Source: Spirometra erinaceieuropaei
Taxonomy: Eukaryota; Platyhelminthes; Cestoda; Diphyllobothriidea; Diphyllobothriidae
Direction: 5' to 3'
NCBI GenBank assembly: GCA_902702965.1
Contig: CACRXP010000194.1
Location: 202,587 to 266,586 of the forward strand
Length of the DNA stretch: 64,000 nt
Made by a program: the position numbers and the translations under genes. The notes beneath the pieces were generated by a model. It was not told the DNA's origin. It saw only the letters and a list, made by a program, of their open reading frames with translations, and searched no databases. Below are positions 45,901 to 54,040 of this stretch, one piece after another (position 1 is the stretch's first letter; every line of letters begins with the position of its first letter).

Positions 45901-47828
45901 TGCGCGAAGGCGGCTAAATCGGCTACGGCCACACTGCAATTCATTAGGCGAGCATTTATGGGATTTGGCTCTGACTGCTTTTCCAAAATATTTGCCACCT
46001 TCGTGCGACCTCATCTAGAGTACATCATATAGGCGTGGGGACATTGGACTGCCAAGGATTATACCGTCTTAGAGACAGTCGACAGACGGACGACCAAACT
46101 GACACAAGGTCTGGGAGCACTACCCTATGATACCAGACTGTCAACTCTCAACTTGTTTCCCATTTCCTACGGGCAATTACGTGGTGACCTCGTACTAAAA
46201 TCTTGCATTATCAACGGCCTAGACTGTTATTGAGATCCCACTGATTATTTCACTCAAGTTAACACGTCCACATGGCGCGGTCATCCCCTAAAACTACGCG
46301 CAGGGACATCAAGAATCAATAGACGAATGTTCTTTTTCAGTAGCAGAGTGGTTGAAGCGTGGAATGTCCTGCCTTCTGACGTTGTTATCTTCTCCTGTTT
46401 GAATTACTTCGAGTGTAGACTTGACGCGTATCAAGCTTCCCAATTACCAGCCTCACATACTCTCACACAACCCGGCACCAACGTGCAGGTGTTTATACTA
46501 CTTGTAATTAGCAAGTAACCGTTAATGATTACTCTTCTTCGACTAGCTGTCATCTGTCCGCAATTATGTACAAAATCACTTTTTCAACTTCTCTCTTATC
46601 AATGTTTTCCCCGACAACTTGTAACCAATAGAGAGTTCAAAGGCGCCCGCCTATATTTCCCTTAATAAACTGCAATTGAAACTGAAAGCTTGCTATTTTT
46701 AGATTGGATTGCAACTGGCCTACGCCCGCCTCCACCCGACCCGTCCGCCCCCGGCTACTTATGAGAGCGGGTCTCTTCGGCGTTTTCGTCTTGGTCGCAC
46801 GGAGACCATTCGGTCATGCAGTGCACAGTCAGTAGCCTTCATCAAGGCGATGAAAAACAGCGTAAGATCTTCTAATGGGGTGAAGTGTGTTATAATATGT
46901 TGCCGGACGGGGAAATGTCTCAATACCACCTTCCTTCCTCTGTTTAGCTCTGTTATCACCACAACTTAGGATTATTTTTATTTGATCCCCGTACAAGTAA
47001 GTTCCTCCTGCTTGCCAACAGCAGTATGGGAAGTTGTGTGAACGGTCTGGATAATTAAGCCAAAATGTGAAGAACTCGAGGCTCATGTTTGGGACCTATT
47101 AGCTCCGGTCGTAGTGTTCGTCGTATTTAAACCTTAGGTTTTCTGTTAGCAATTCACATGCCATCGAGCCCTCCGAATTTTTCGCAAATGGGCACTCGGT
47201 TAAACTCTGTAAACGTTTGTTTTTAGACGCACTGGGTCATCACAGGGGTGGCTCTTTTGTTCGTTCTTGGAGCCATAGTCATTACAATACCTAATTCAAA
47301 AAACTCCATTTTATTTAGACTGTCAGCGACTCTCGAAAATGCGCCATACTTCGTCAAGCGATTGAACGGCACCAACTTTACACTAAGGTGGCGGTTAGCG
47401 GTAACGGTTTTGACCGTCATCTTCTGGGTCTTCGCCTCATTGCAGCTGATGCGGGCCTTCCTACGCCGGATTTTTTCTCCGACCCAACATATGAAACTGC
47501 AAACCACTTCCTCCTCTCCACTAGCCAGGTAGAAAGTGCGTTCCTCTATCTTGTACCTAAAATTATTCAGATAAAACTATTTGAGTAAATTTTTATGTAG
47601 ATAAGCGGTCAACAAGATTTCGGCGTCAGCTTTGGGCCCGTCGCTCCCGATGGTTATGGATTCTGCTACAACCTGCAAGGTGACCACATGAACATAATGG
47701 CTAGTACCTTCAAATCAACAGCTCCGGACAACTCTGCAAGGGATCTTCTTAGTTCTTTCGCCACCAGCCTCTTGGACATGCGAAAGCTTCTTGAATGTTC
47801 TGATGAAATCGACTTCAGACAGAAGTGA
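27930..47828 (+). CDS. CRAT: Carnitine O-acetyltransferase-like gene, 11 exons
   Basis: Transfers short acyl groups between CoA and carnitine (known for the family), balancing acetyl-CoA pools in mitochondria or peroxisomes. Exons: 27930-27985, 28047-28161, 28205-28291, 31834-31989, 36604-36795, 40723-40900, 44245-44698, 45454-45550, 46703-46861, 47319-47528, 47601-47828. All phases agree; the sum is 1932 nt, 643 residues (human CRAT is 626). Catalytic His346 lies in GLNFEHSPFDG; carnitine contacts Tyr465, Thr478 (GRTETIRS) and Arg531 (GFDRHLLGL) sit exactly 13 residues after human Y452, T465 and R518; STSQ is at 565-568. Choline acetyltransferase has Val and Asn at the Thr/Arg positions, so carnitine is the likely substrate. 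The N-terminus MLAKTSVLTCWDVRVR could be mitochondrial; there is no C-terminal peroxisome signal. Introns are 43-4614 bp and full of repeats. Exon 1 is the least certain part. Confidence 0.93.
28047..28161 (+). CDS. CRAT: CRAT-like exon 2
   Basis: Encodes SEVDLPKLRPPPLKN, then LYLEYTRPLVPPEQWQRT, matching the family start LP+LPVPPL...YL...P(L/I)V..E. Acceptor TCATTCAG, donor GTAGGC; ends in phase 0. Confidence 0.88.
28205..28291 (+). CDS. CRAT: CRAT-like exon 3
   Basis: 29 codons ending LQRRLQTRAEEQENW, the family block G-x-x-LQ..L..R....NW before the WW motif. It is separated from exon 2 by a 43-bp intron. Donor GTGCGT. Confidence 0.93.
28292..30190. other. CRAT-like intron 3, first part
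   Basis: Intron sequence without a recognised element or exon. The frames at 28637-28942 and 28935-29120 have no motif. Confidence 0.5.
30195..30735 (+). repeat. Repeat R1, copy 3 (intron 3)
   Basis: R1 landmarks: CGGCTCGGAC, a (GA)n expansion at about 30245-30267, ACGACTCAGTGCATTTTCTT, AAAAGTCGCGGCTAGGAAGG, AAGTCACCGTCCCTGC, CACGCGGTGGGCATAGTC, then GTCGAACTGTCAGATGG. Confidence 0.75.
30740..31145 (+). repeat. Repeat R1, copy 4 (partial, head-to-tail with copy 3)
   Basis: Starts within the R1 consensus (CAATGTGGCCTCCACGGCAC at about 30822, GCGGACCAGG), and ends with ACACACGTGAACATCGTCGC and GGTCGAACTGCCAGGTGG. It follows copy 3 directly in the same orientation. Confidence 0.65.
31834..31989 (+). 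CDS. CRAT: CRAT-like exon 4
   Basis: Preceded by a CT-rich tract and TAG. Encodes LSEWWLASYLRCRLPVPIHS, then NPAFWLPPRSF and MVSGALKYK, equal to the family's WLSEWW...YL..R.P(V/L)...S.P...(L)P. Donor GTTAGT; both ends phase 0. Confidence 0.95.
32834..32997 (+). repeat. PLE P3 left terminal repeats (tandem pair)
   Basis: GAGCATACGC...TCAGG...CAT(T)TATAT occurs twice, at 32834 and 32932, 98 bp apart. The second copy (about 32911-32997) is also inverted relative to 35219-35310 on the other side of the element. Confidence 0.75.
32992..35090 (+). mobile_element. Penelope-like element P3, near full length but decayed (intron 4)
   Basis: Three frames cover one PLE. 32992-33480 is the N-terminal region. 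33482-34357 is the reverse transcriptase: HIPRLYGLPKIHKNGTPVRP, DMRNSLYYSIAKWPAEKLKP, MGMVSLDVSSTFTNVSATET (palm A Asp present), LLANVFMGKLEAF. The YVDD box is lost: at 34170-34190 the frame reads FYWMIS and the text is shortened. 34424-35083 holds MLTAEKKKLFTRVPFQGDAS, SLCVAEY-like and ARTSRCLSKIIRKHLPAW of the GIY-YIG domain, with the GIY Tyr-Ile partly altered (EYIART). Both stops and the missing catalytic box make it inactive. It lies in the sense direction of the host gene. Confidence 0.85.
35219..35310 (-). repeat. PLE P3 right terminal repeat (inverted)
   Basis: Its reverse complement matches 32911-32997 over about 85 bp (GACAATTTGG, GAGCATACG, ATCAGG, ATATTGC-ATCGAAATGA). So P3 is bounded by inverted copies, an arrangement known for PLEs. 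Confidence 0.75.
35311..36603. other. CRAT-like intron 4, last part
   Basis: No element recognised. A short GCTGCCGCTGTTG-like CTG-rich tract lies at 36455-36490. Confidence 0.4.
36604..36795 (+). CDS. CRAT: CRAT-like exon 5
   Basis: 64 codons: VLLDRCELPVDKNLEGAPLC, then MAQNYALFGNCRKPGFPQDS. This matches family PLCM-x-QYY-x-(I/L)-x-x-x-CR-x-PG-x-x-QD. Acceptor ATTAAG, donor GTGCGT. Confidence 0.95.
37848..38055 (+). repeat. Degenerate TTAGGG-like tract (intron 5)
   Basis: About 200 bp in which TTAGG, TTAGGG, GGTTA and close variants recur at roughly 6-bp spacing (e.g. GGATTAGGGTCAAGATTAGG at about 37993). No two adjacent units stay perfect for long. It looks like a decayed telomere-type repeat inside an intron. 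Confidence 0.65.
38106..39304. mobile_element. Penelope-like sequence as a large inverted repeat (intron 5)
   Basis: The arms 38106-38382 and 39014-39304 are inverted copies of each other (about 280 bp, many short exact blocks such as GGATTCCTGCTCGAACCC). On the minus strand, 38888-38258 encodes the C-terminal part of a PLE: MTEHAAAVRRNDTSSKVATH, STRSGHTFKFDEAAILARG, REL at a GIY-YIG-type position. The right arm encodes the same C-terminal end on the plus strand (DEIVAINDANVGHQAISTPS). The centre carries another inverted repeat (38779-38816 with about 38962-39005). So two 5'-truncated PLE ends lie head to head. Confidence 0.75.
39500..39960 (-). mobile_element. RTE-like LINE: ORF2 C-terminal remnant
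   Basis: The minus strand at about 39900-39830 reads DDVIQERRLEQFGHVLRCPP followed by HEVSVAAFVAYPDV. This fits the I-x-x-RRL-x-x-(L/F)GHV-x-R block near the end of RTE-type ORF2. Further down, PSPSLEERMGRALK continues in frame. No catalytic motif is included. It could belong to the same clade as the endonuclease at 25590-26450. Confidence 0.5.
39961..40722. other. CRAT-like intron 5, last part
   Basis: No element recognised; small frames on both strands at 40064-40442 carry no motif. The 3' end is C/T-rich ahead of exon 6. Confidence 0.4.
40723..40900 (+). CDS. CRAT: CRAT-like exon 6
   Basis: Encodes FHLVQVLDDV, LIFHQLRSALLASV, APVGLFTTLPRDDWFAVYSE, corresponding to FF-x-LDV...IF-x-QL...PVG-(I/L)-x-T-x-x-R-x-x-W. 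Acceptor TTTCTCCAG, donor GTAATT, ends with one base of the next codon. Confidence 0.94.
40901..42140. other. CRAT-like intron 6, first part
   Basis: AT-rich intron sequence without recognised features. Confidence 0.4.
42150..42700 (-). repeat. Repeat R1, copy 5 (intron 6, inverted)
   Basis: Reverse-complement R1 landmarks: TTTATGGCCTTTGGCCCAGA, CAGTTCGACCGTCGTGACGG, GATGTCCACCGCGTGCTCCA, ACGGTGACTTGCGCGAG, CCCACTCCCCACCTGCACCT. A run of 12 or more G lies at about 42622. Confidence 0.75.
43190..43810 (+). repeat. Repeat R1, copy 6 (intron 6, contains the assembly gap)
   Basis: R1 text resumes on both sides of the N run: TGTGTAAAATCCTG before it, and TGCCTCCGGTCTTCTTGATT, AAGTCGCCGTCCCTGCTC, CACACGGTGGACATCGTTAG after it. 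The gap is therefore probably repeat-induced. Confidence 0.75.
43288..43589. other. Assembly gap (302 N)
   Basis: Unknown bases inside intron 6 and inside R1 copy 6. No exon of the acyltransferase is missing here, because exons 6 and 7 join in phase and cover adjacent parts of the protein. Confidence 0.99.
44245..44698 (+). CDS. CRAT: CRAT-like exon 7 (catalytic histidine)
   Basis: Largest exon. Contains AVQRSLFVLCLD, LHGVNSKAYNAGNRWFDKT and the catalytic segment RDGVVGLNFEHSPFDG with His346. Compared with human CRAT it has about ten extra residues before the LHG motif and lacks one residue after RWFDKT. Donor GTAAGC; ends with two bases of a codon. Confidence 0.95.
44699..45453. other. CRAT-like intron 7
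   Basis: 755 bp, GTAAGC...TTACAG. It holds an 88-codon open frame at 44791-45057 (LSFLDTVSFCRWQS, ACHFYATDSNDLPRPLHG) that I do not recognise and that does not belong to the acyltransferase. Confidence 0.6.
45454..45550 (+). CDS. CRAT: CRAT-like exon 8 (GC donor)
   Basis: One base completes the split codon, then 32 codons LALDTDVVCAKFTAFSRS and WIKSVRLSPDAFVQ match family DLD-x-x-V...F-x-x-(F/Y)GK...K.SPDAF(I/V)Q. The exon ends CAG followed by GCAAGT, a GC-AG intron. No in-phase GT donor fits as well. Confidence 0.9.
45721..45850. repeat. 60-bp inverted repeat (hairpin) at the 5' end of LINE D
   Basis: 45721-45780 and 45791-45850 are reverse complements with 3 mismatches in 60, separated by a 10-nt loop. 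The right arm is the beginning of the LINE coding sequence (ASSPRTYFLHGTPLQHVDS). Confidence 0.95.
45721..46690 (+). mobile_element. LINE D: 5'-truncated LINE in intron 8, with 5' inversion
   Basis: From 45785 the plus strand reads the C-terminal part of a LINE RT: HVDSQKDLGVWITSSLKPTL, HCAKAAKSATATLQFIRRAF, FATFVRPHLEYII then a stop, RLSTLNLFPISYGQLRGDLV, FFFSSRVVEAWNVLPSDVVI. The 3' UTR ends TTCCCTTAATAAACTGCAAT near 46670. Same subfamily as LINE C (57.2-60.4 kb) and LINE E. Same orientation as the host gene. Confidence 0.85.
46703..46861 (+). CDS. CRAT: CRAT-like exon 9 (carnitine-binding)
   Basis: 53 codons: IGLQLAYARLHPT, ATYESGSLRRFRLGRTETIR, then QSVAFIKAMKNS. Tyr465 and Thr478 are the carnitine carboxylate contacts by alignment to mammalian CRAT. 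Donor GTAAGA. Confidence 0.96.
47319..47528 (+). CDS. CRAT: CRAT-like exon 10 (Arg531, STSQ)
   Basis: 70 codons: LRQAIERHQLYTKVAVSGNG, then FDRHLLGLRLIAADAG and NHFLLSTSQ. The Arg equals human R518, which separates carnitine from choline enzymes; STSQ lines the active site. Acceptor TTATTTAG, donor GTAGAA. Confidence 0.96.
47601..47828 (+). CDS. CRAT: CRAT-like exon 11 (C-terminus)
   Basis: 75 codons and TGA: ISGQQDFGVSFGPVAPDGYG, FCYNLQGDHMNIMAS, TSLLDMRKLLE, ending DFRQK. Val577 occupies the place of human Met564, the residue that closes the acyl pocket. The 72-bp intron before it starts GTAGAA and ends ATGTAG. Confidence 0.96.
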   Translation: MSGQQDFGVSFGPVAPDGYGFCYNLQGDHMNIMASTFKSTAPDNSARDLLSSFATSLLDMRKLLECSDEIDFRQK

Positions 47829-49960
47829 CGTTCCAAAACTGTTCCAAAGGCACTTCGGACCGGTACTCAAGTACTTTCTATGTAATTCTCCGGTCCTTTT
47901 ATTGGGACTGCTGCTCAGGGTTTTCGGCACCAACCGGTTACTTTCACCATTGCCATCCTCTTTGGCACAGAACCGTCCTTTATTTGCGTGTGGGCCACCT
48001 TTTTTGGTTCAGTTGTCTTTAGTGATTACGATTTTTAACTAGCATTCTTTCCATTTCGCCTATTGGCCTCTTCTCCCATTTCAGTGCTATCAAAGTAAGT
48101 TTTTCCCATTCGTGTTGCGTATGTAGAACTGTCTTGGTCTGCTGTTTCAGGTGAATCTTCCCGTATGACAGCGATATATCTAGGTGGTACCATATTTCGA
48201 TTTACGTATTTTGTGGAAATCCAGAATTCTCCATTATGTACATTACCTCGAAATCACATCAACGGACATGTAGCTAATTCGAGGGTGTCACTTGACCACA
48301 ACAATAACCAGGGTCCAGTCCCGTTTTTGAAGAGGAGGAAAAATACCAGCAGAGTGCGTGGATTTTGTACAATCACTCGGTGGTGATCATATCCGTCGAT
48401 GCATGGTCGGCTCTTGGCATGCGTGTGCGTCCTTTCGCGACAATGTGGGCGTTAACTAATGGACGCTTTGCAAAATCTACGCTTACATGCATGCGATTCG
48501 TGCAAGTGTCACGCTATAAATCATTTTAACACTCAGAACACTCAAACACGACGGTCCTCAGTCTATAGCAGGACGTCAGAAGTTTCTCTGAAGACACTGG
48601 GTTTCCGGACATAATTACTTATAGACCCACATGGGTGCCAGCTCATGTGACAATTTTTGGTGACTCGCACTGTTACTCATACTCCTATTAGGTATTAGTT
48701 TCAAGACCCCGCACACACACGCAGACCATCCCCTGCTGTCCATCGTAGCGCCTAAACCTCTGTACGTCCGCCACTCAGGAGTAGACTGACCCACGCAACC
48801 TTGTCGAGGTTGGATGATCGACAACACGAAGGTCTCCAAGTCAAAAGACAGCCAGGAGAGTAAGATGGAATAGAATAGAATAATTTTTTCATAGCACCTT
48901 TTGGGCGATGTAGCATACACACGGCCCAGCCGGCAGTAGCAGCGGGTATTCTCACCAGGTAAGTGTCAACCTATGCATAGCGTCCACCTTCTCTCTGGCT
49001 ACATTCTGTTGTTCGGACCCGTCTGGGATGGAGCGGCCCTTGAAGTCTGGATCGCAGCAAACTCGACTCTCAGTGGTTATAGCCTGCTATTAAATAGTGC
49101 ATTTTCCTTGCGTCTGAACACTCATGACAACGGCACACAACCAGTCAATAAGAGGAGCCGAGGCATGTTAGTTTATTGATGTAATAAAGATAGGGAACCA
49201 AAAACGACGCGGAAGACGGGATTAACAGGTTAAACGTTAAGGTTGGGAAGGTTTCTGACTGTCGGACGGGTCCTCTGGTTGGTTATGCGCGTTGGCAGGC
49301 CGGACCTCCAGTACAGACACCATCGATAGTAAACAGAACGAAAAGTGGAAACGAAAACGAATCGGAATTTCCCCCCCCCCTGTCTCGTTCACTCGTGACG
49401 GGTCCATATGTGCCTGCGTCCGAACAGCGTTCGGCTACCTACAGTCGATGAAGGGATAACTATCAATCGATGTCACGGCACCGCAAGCGGAGTTTTAGTC
49501 AGGCGCGTAAGCGGACCGGAGACGGTATGGGTAAGTGGCAGCGCTGACGACCGGGAAAACGGGTAGCTACCGGTTACATCAAAGACTGCGTGTAGCGAAA
49601 CCGAAAGAAGTGTTAGTGCCTAAATGCATGAGTAACCAAACGGTCAGGAAAGTGGACACAACGTCCAGTGCGTGTGATACAGACGTAAGAGACAGGAGAG
49701 GGCTGAGCGCTTGCTGCGGTCGTAAAGATAGAGGAGAAGGATGAGATCGGTACCGCGGGAAGTCGGGGTGGCCATCACGTTTGGTACTCAGAGTGTGGTA
49801 CCAAAAATCAATTCGGCTGCGTTGCAGTCCAGATCCCAAGTCCAGGGACGCTCAAATACCCCGAAGTGCAAGGGGTAAGTTGTCAGACCAGTTTTGTGGA
49901 TTCTGCGATACGCAGGACTGTATTTACTTCGTGGTAGAAAGGCTTCGCCGTGTTGCTAGC
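47829..49960. other. 3' flank of the acyltransferase gene
   Basis: The 3' UTR should start here; I found no clear polyadenylation signal in the first kilobase (AATAAA occurs at about 49183). Short frames at 48165-48386 and 48615-48955 have no motif. A GGAATAGAATAGAATAA mini-tract at 48866 could be the tail of a retroelement. Confidence 0.35.
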
Positions 49961-49984
49961 TGCTGTGTCCGAATACTAGTGCGA

Positions 49985-51066
49985 CTAGGAGGGCTGAGAA
50001 GAAAAAGGACTCGAGCTGGACACCTCGAGTGATCGTAATCGTTGGTCAGCCACCGAAAATAACGATCCAGCGACTGAAAAAAGCCTCGTCGGTGTCCGAC
50101 TCCAAATTCGGCACAAAGGGAGCTTCAGCTCAACGGGTGTACCGATCAGCGCGACTGAGGTGATGATTTTAGCCATTGAATGGGGCAAGAAGCCTACCAT
50201 ATCCAGATGAAAGTGGCTGGTGAAAGCGCCTGCGGAGGCTTGTTGTGGCACCGTACCTTGTTCCGGTGGAAACTCCAGCACGACCTTCTTGTTCATGCCA
50301 GACTGAACCAGCCTTTCCGCGAGGAGTTTTTGTGGGGCTCGGATCCCAGGGTGGAAGAGTCTATGAAGAGGTTGAAGCACAACTCGATGCGTGGAGTCAG
50401 GCACGGAGGGACGATAAGAGGAAGTCGAGACGCCAGTACCAGTGGCCAGAGGAAGGTCTACAAGCTGGAGACCACTAACGGACTCGTTGCCAGGACAATC
50501 GGCTCGCCGTTGCTCAGTCGCCATTGCAGTATGGCCGATCCCTTGTGAAATCAGAAGTGCGGAGAAGGAAGGTCTGAACACGCGTCACCTCATTCTTCGT
50601 GCTGTCAACGTGGCGGATGTCAGTGCGTAATAGAGAGACGCAATCTAGGCTGACAGTCTTTCACAGATTGCACTCTTCAGAGTAGGATTGAAGGGCAAAA
50701 GTCAGCGGCTTATGATCGTGAAAGCAACGAAGTCATGACCTTCAAGGTATTTCGGAAAGGCTTCATTGACAGGTAGATGACCAGTAGTTAGCAGCCAGTT
50801 AGCACATTTCAGCCAACGAGAGTTTCTTGGTCGGTTGGAGCCAGCAAGTCGTTATTGAAGAACGGAGTCCACGGCTACGGTCAAAGCGCCAACCACCAAG
50901 ACAGGAGGTTTGGAAGCAGGATGCGCTAGCAAGATATTGCCTGGGGGAAGGTTTGCTTCCCCCAGGCAGTCAGACCATCACTAATAATCTTGAATGGACT
51001 TAATGTGACCAGAAAATATGGTGAGCGACAGCATGAGGTTAGCACAGTTCGGTGGTAGCCAGCGGT
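49985..51066 (-). pseudogene. Gypsy G2: integrase, RNase H and connection remnants
   Basis: The frame 50581-49985 reads STSSYRPSVPDSTHRVVLQP, LHRLFHPGIRAPQKLLAERL, VQSGMNKKVVLEF, SHFHLDMVGFLPHS, the H-x-x-(F)HPG zinc-binding and D-x-VGPLP parts of a gypsy integrase. Higher coordinates show LLAHPASKPPVLVVGALTVA (RNase H start; the catalytic VDAS is changed to VGAL) and FYRWLPPNCANLMLSLT. A 13-bp-arm hairpin lies at 50938-50968. Confidence 0.75.
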
Positions 51067-51068
51067 AA

Positions 51069-51101
<33 letters not shown>
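51067..51101. repeat. (AAT)n microsatellite, 3' tail of LINE B
   Basis: Eleven or so AAT/TAA triplets, directly beyond the last LINE base on the minus strand. A-rich simple repeats at this position are typical LINE tails. Confidence 0.9.
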
Positions 51102-51102
<1 letters not shown>

Positions 51103-51780
51103 TTTTATTTAATGCCAGTTTACAGGCATTGTCAAGGAAGCGTTAAACACAAATCCGACCAGCAGTGAAAAAACTCCTGTGCTAAAGGAATAAAATATAG
51201 CTGATAGTGGTTTTTATGGTTTGGAGGGTTCAGGAGGAAAAACTGCGGGCGGCAGACTTTCGACCGTCAAGAAAGGGGAGGGGGGTTGCACGGTATCGGA
51301 GATTATCTGACGTCAATTCCTTTCATGAAGTTGGGGATAGTCAAAGTAGAGGCGTAAAGGGACAGCTGTCGCTGTTGGCCAATGAAATTGTCCCTGGTGA
51401 GACCGGCCATAGTGTTCAGAGACCACAAACGCCATCGCTACGGTAAAGTCGATCAGTGGATTCAGCACCCAAAATTTGTGGGAGCTTTTCTGAATGCAAA
51501 AATCGAGTAATAGTTCTCTTAAATAAAGGATAATTTTGCAGAGTTTTCACACTCATGGGTAGTTTATTCCAAATAGCAATTGCATTTACAGAATAGAACC
51601 GACGATATTTAACAGCACGTGCCAGAGGCAGAAATAAGAAGATCTCACGGTGACTGTTACGTCGTGGGTGGATATGATGTCTTTAAGAGGTGAGTGGGTT
51701 AAATGTGTGATTATATAAGAGTTTAAATAGCAAAAATAGTGCCTTTTGTAATCTACGGTACCATAAAGGATCAAGTCGAC
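51067..51780 (-). mobile_element. LINE B: 5'-truncated copy of LINE A, inserted in gypsy G2
   Basis: Its reverse complement matches 56585-57235 of LINE A nearly base for base, from LWYRRL-type codons through the stop and the whole 3' UTR. Differences include a short segment present here (GGACAATTTCATTGGCCAAC) that LINE A lacks. It interrupts the gypsy polyprotein between codons reading LPRLFGI and FYRWLPPN. Confidence 0.9.
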
Positions 51781-52200
51781 TATACCAAACAAACGTGGCA
51801 ATTGACACTTGGAGGTTGATGGAGGGGAATCACGAATCGCTTAAAAATGTGAGGGTACAGGACGCAAACATTCCGAGTCAGCGTGGCGGCCAAGGAATTC
51901 AAGGGAAGGTACGCTAAAAACCACCTGGATGGGTCGCTAATGGCGCTATGCTTATCAAAGCGATCAAACATCAAAGCGAGGTGCTCTTTTTTATCCTCAG
52001 CTTTCCGGCTGCCTATCAAGAATCATGATTTTAGACACACACAAACGGAAGGACACGTAGAACATGGTTGATGAACCTCTGGAACGTATAGACGGCATTT
52101 CGAAGGCCGAAGGTCGTACAGATGGGTCCGAATAGATCAAGAGGAGTAGTGACAGAGGTCTTGAATATATCATACGAAGCGGTAGACATCTGACACCTCA
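51781..52200 (-). pseudogene. Gypsy G2 reverse transcriptase remnant
   Basis: Minus strand: DIFKTSVTTPLDLFGPI, FGLRNAVYTFQRFINHVLRV, LPFVCV then a stop where the YIDD box should be, ... EDKKEHLALMFDRFDKHSAI, and AIRDSPPSTSKCQLPRLFGI. Collinear with G1 (about 11.75-12.1 kb) but with different lesions. The catalytic box is destroyed. Confidence 0.75.
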
Positions 52201-53000
52201 ACTTCTTGGACCTCCGGACTGCAAAACAGGCGGTTGGTGATGTTCCAATGTTGGAGAAGAAGCTCTCGATAAGGACAAGTAGTTTCGGTATCAGAACACA
52301 TAAGTTGTATCAGGCATCTTGTGTTCTATCAAGCCCGCATTATTTAGAGCGAAATGTAGGATGTTGGATTTAGAAGGAGCAAGTCGTCATGGAAAAATGT
52401 TTGCCTAAAGCGTTTTGAGTGCGATGAGCTATAGGGAGGGAATCGTGGGGTTGTTGGAAAGGATGGCGATGTGTATGGAGGAATTTGAGTGTATGTGTCT
52501 ATTGTATGGGTTGAGTCTCAGTTGGGGATGTGTATTAAGTAGGTGATGATTGTATCTAGATGGCGCTTCGGTTGGGAAAATTTGTAGACTTGGGTAAGTG
52601 TTTGGGTTTTCACTGAGTGCTAAGATGGTTGGAGTGTCGGAGTGCTTCTTCTTATGTCCATGCCTTGAATATGGATTTTGGGGAGTCGAAATGCAGCTAA
52701 AAAGCCTACTCGGTTCTGATTAGTGGTTGGAGGACTCTTATTTCTCTGGCTTACATCATTATGATATTTTTGTTGCGCTGGTATACTTTATAAAGTTTTC
52801 TGGTTCGTATACGTCGTTTGGTGGACAATTTCTGCTAGTGGTTGATCATTTTTGAATGTCGTAACAAAACTTATATTAATATCTGATAGCGCCACATGGC
52901 TGAGCCCAAGATCTGCGTCTTTGTTCCATTGTGGTTGGGTGTTGGCGCCTTGCTGTGCCTTTTTTTTCCGATCTCCCGTCTTAAATGCTTTGGCAGATGT
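52201..53000. other. No gene recognised
   Basis: Probably the decayed 5' half of gypsy G2. The stretch 52440-52640 is GT-rich on the plus strand. Nothing is readable as protein. Confidence 0.25.
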
Positions 53001-53083
53001 AATTGCCATACTCCAACGTATACAGTCGTAATTACCAGTTTGAATATCGAAAACGAATATATGCTTACGAACACACAAATTTA

Positions 53084-54040
53084 ATGGACAAAGAGCAACT
53101 TTTTGATAGTTCCACGACCAGGACCGGGATTATGCATGAAGAAAAGTCTATTGAAATGGCCTTGACATTCAGGATTAGCGCTCGCTCTCTTTATAGTTGC
53201 AACCAGGGGCCGGAAAAGCGCGCTAAAAGCGTAATCACAGCAAAATCTGTTAGTTACGAGGACAAGCCGTGCACTGGGTGTGCCTATATTCTGCTGAAAA
53301 TCCAAAAACTCGAAAAAGTGCTGGCTGCTTTAAGGGAACTCCTACAAGCGAAAGTTGATGAGCAAAACGCGGTTAATAGCACCAGAGTTAACAAGACAAA
53401 GTCAAACAGCAAAACTCAAAACAACCAAATAACAAAGTTTGTGGAAAACCTCAGTGCAAGGACGCCGATACCCATGACGGTGGGGAAATAGCAACTGAGT
53501 CTCTTGTTTCTATGGAAGACAACGGAAGAGGACCATCAACTTCCCCTAGTCATTCCGAGTGTTTAGTAGAACCCTCGGCTGAAAGTGATGAAACAAGCTC
53601 GTGGCAAGGTGGAATGGGTAAGCACCGCGACAGGAGTATAAAATCCCAGATGACTCCTGTGGATCTCCAGAGACCTTCATCTGACAAGGCCGCCGGAAAA
53701 AGAACAAATAAACCCCTTGATCGTCAGCACTGCGTGGTCGTCCAGGGCCTATCGGTGTCGAATGCTCCTACCCCAAAGGAGAGGATTTCCGCTAACATCG
53801 ACATGCTTCAACACCTACTGAACAAGATGCTTAATTCAAATGAAAAGATAACCATTCGCGCAGCCTTCAGGATCGGAAAGAAATTGAGCGAACAATCGGA
53901 AACGGTGCGGCCACAACCTCTGAAAATTGTTTTGGGCAGCAAAAAAGAGGCTAGCTTACTTCTGTTCAGGAAAAGCAGCCTCCGAAACTCTTACAGGGAA
54001 CTTTTTTTCAACCGGACTATTCACCAGCGGAACGTCTGAA
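53084..54040 (+). pseudogene. LINE A ORF1
   Basis: Starts at ATG 53084. It contains KPCTGCAYILLKIQKLEKVL (a C-x-GC motif then a coiled-coil heptad pattern) and, after a frameshift near 53460-53500, LDRQHCVVVQGLSVSN, ERISANIDMLQHLLNKM, LKIVLGSKKEASLLLFRKSS, which looks like the RNA-binding (RRM-like) half of LINE ORF1 proteins; this last assignment is inference. ORF1 proteins coat the LINE RNA. One frameshift breaks it. Confidence 0.7.
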
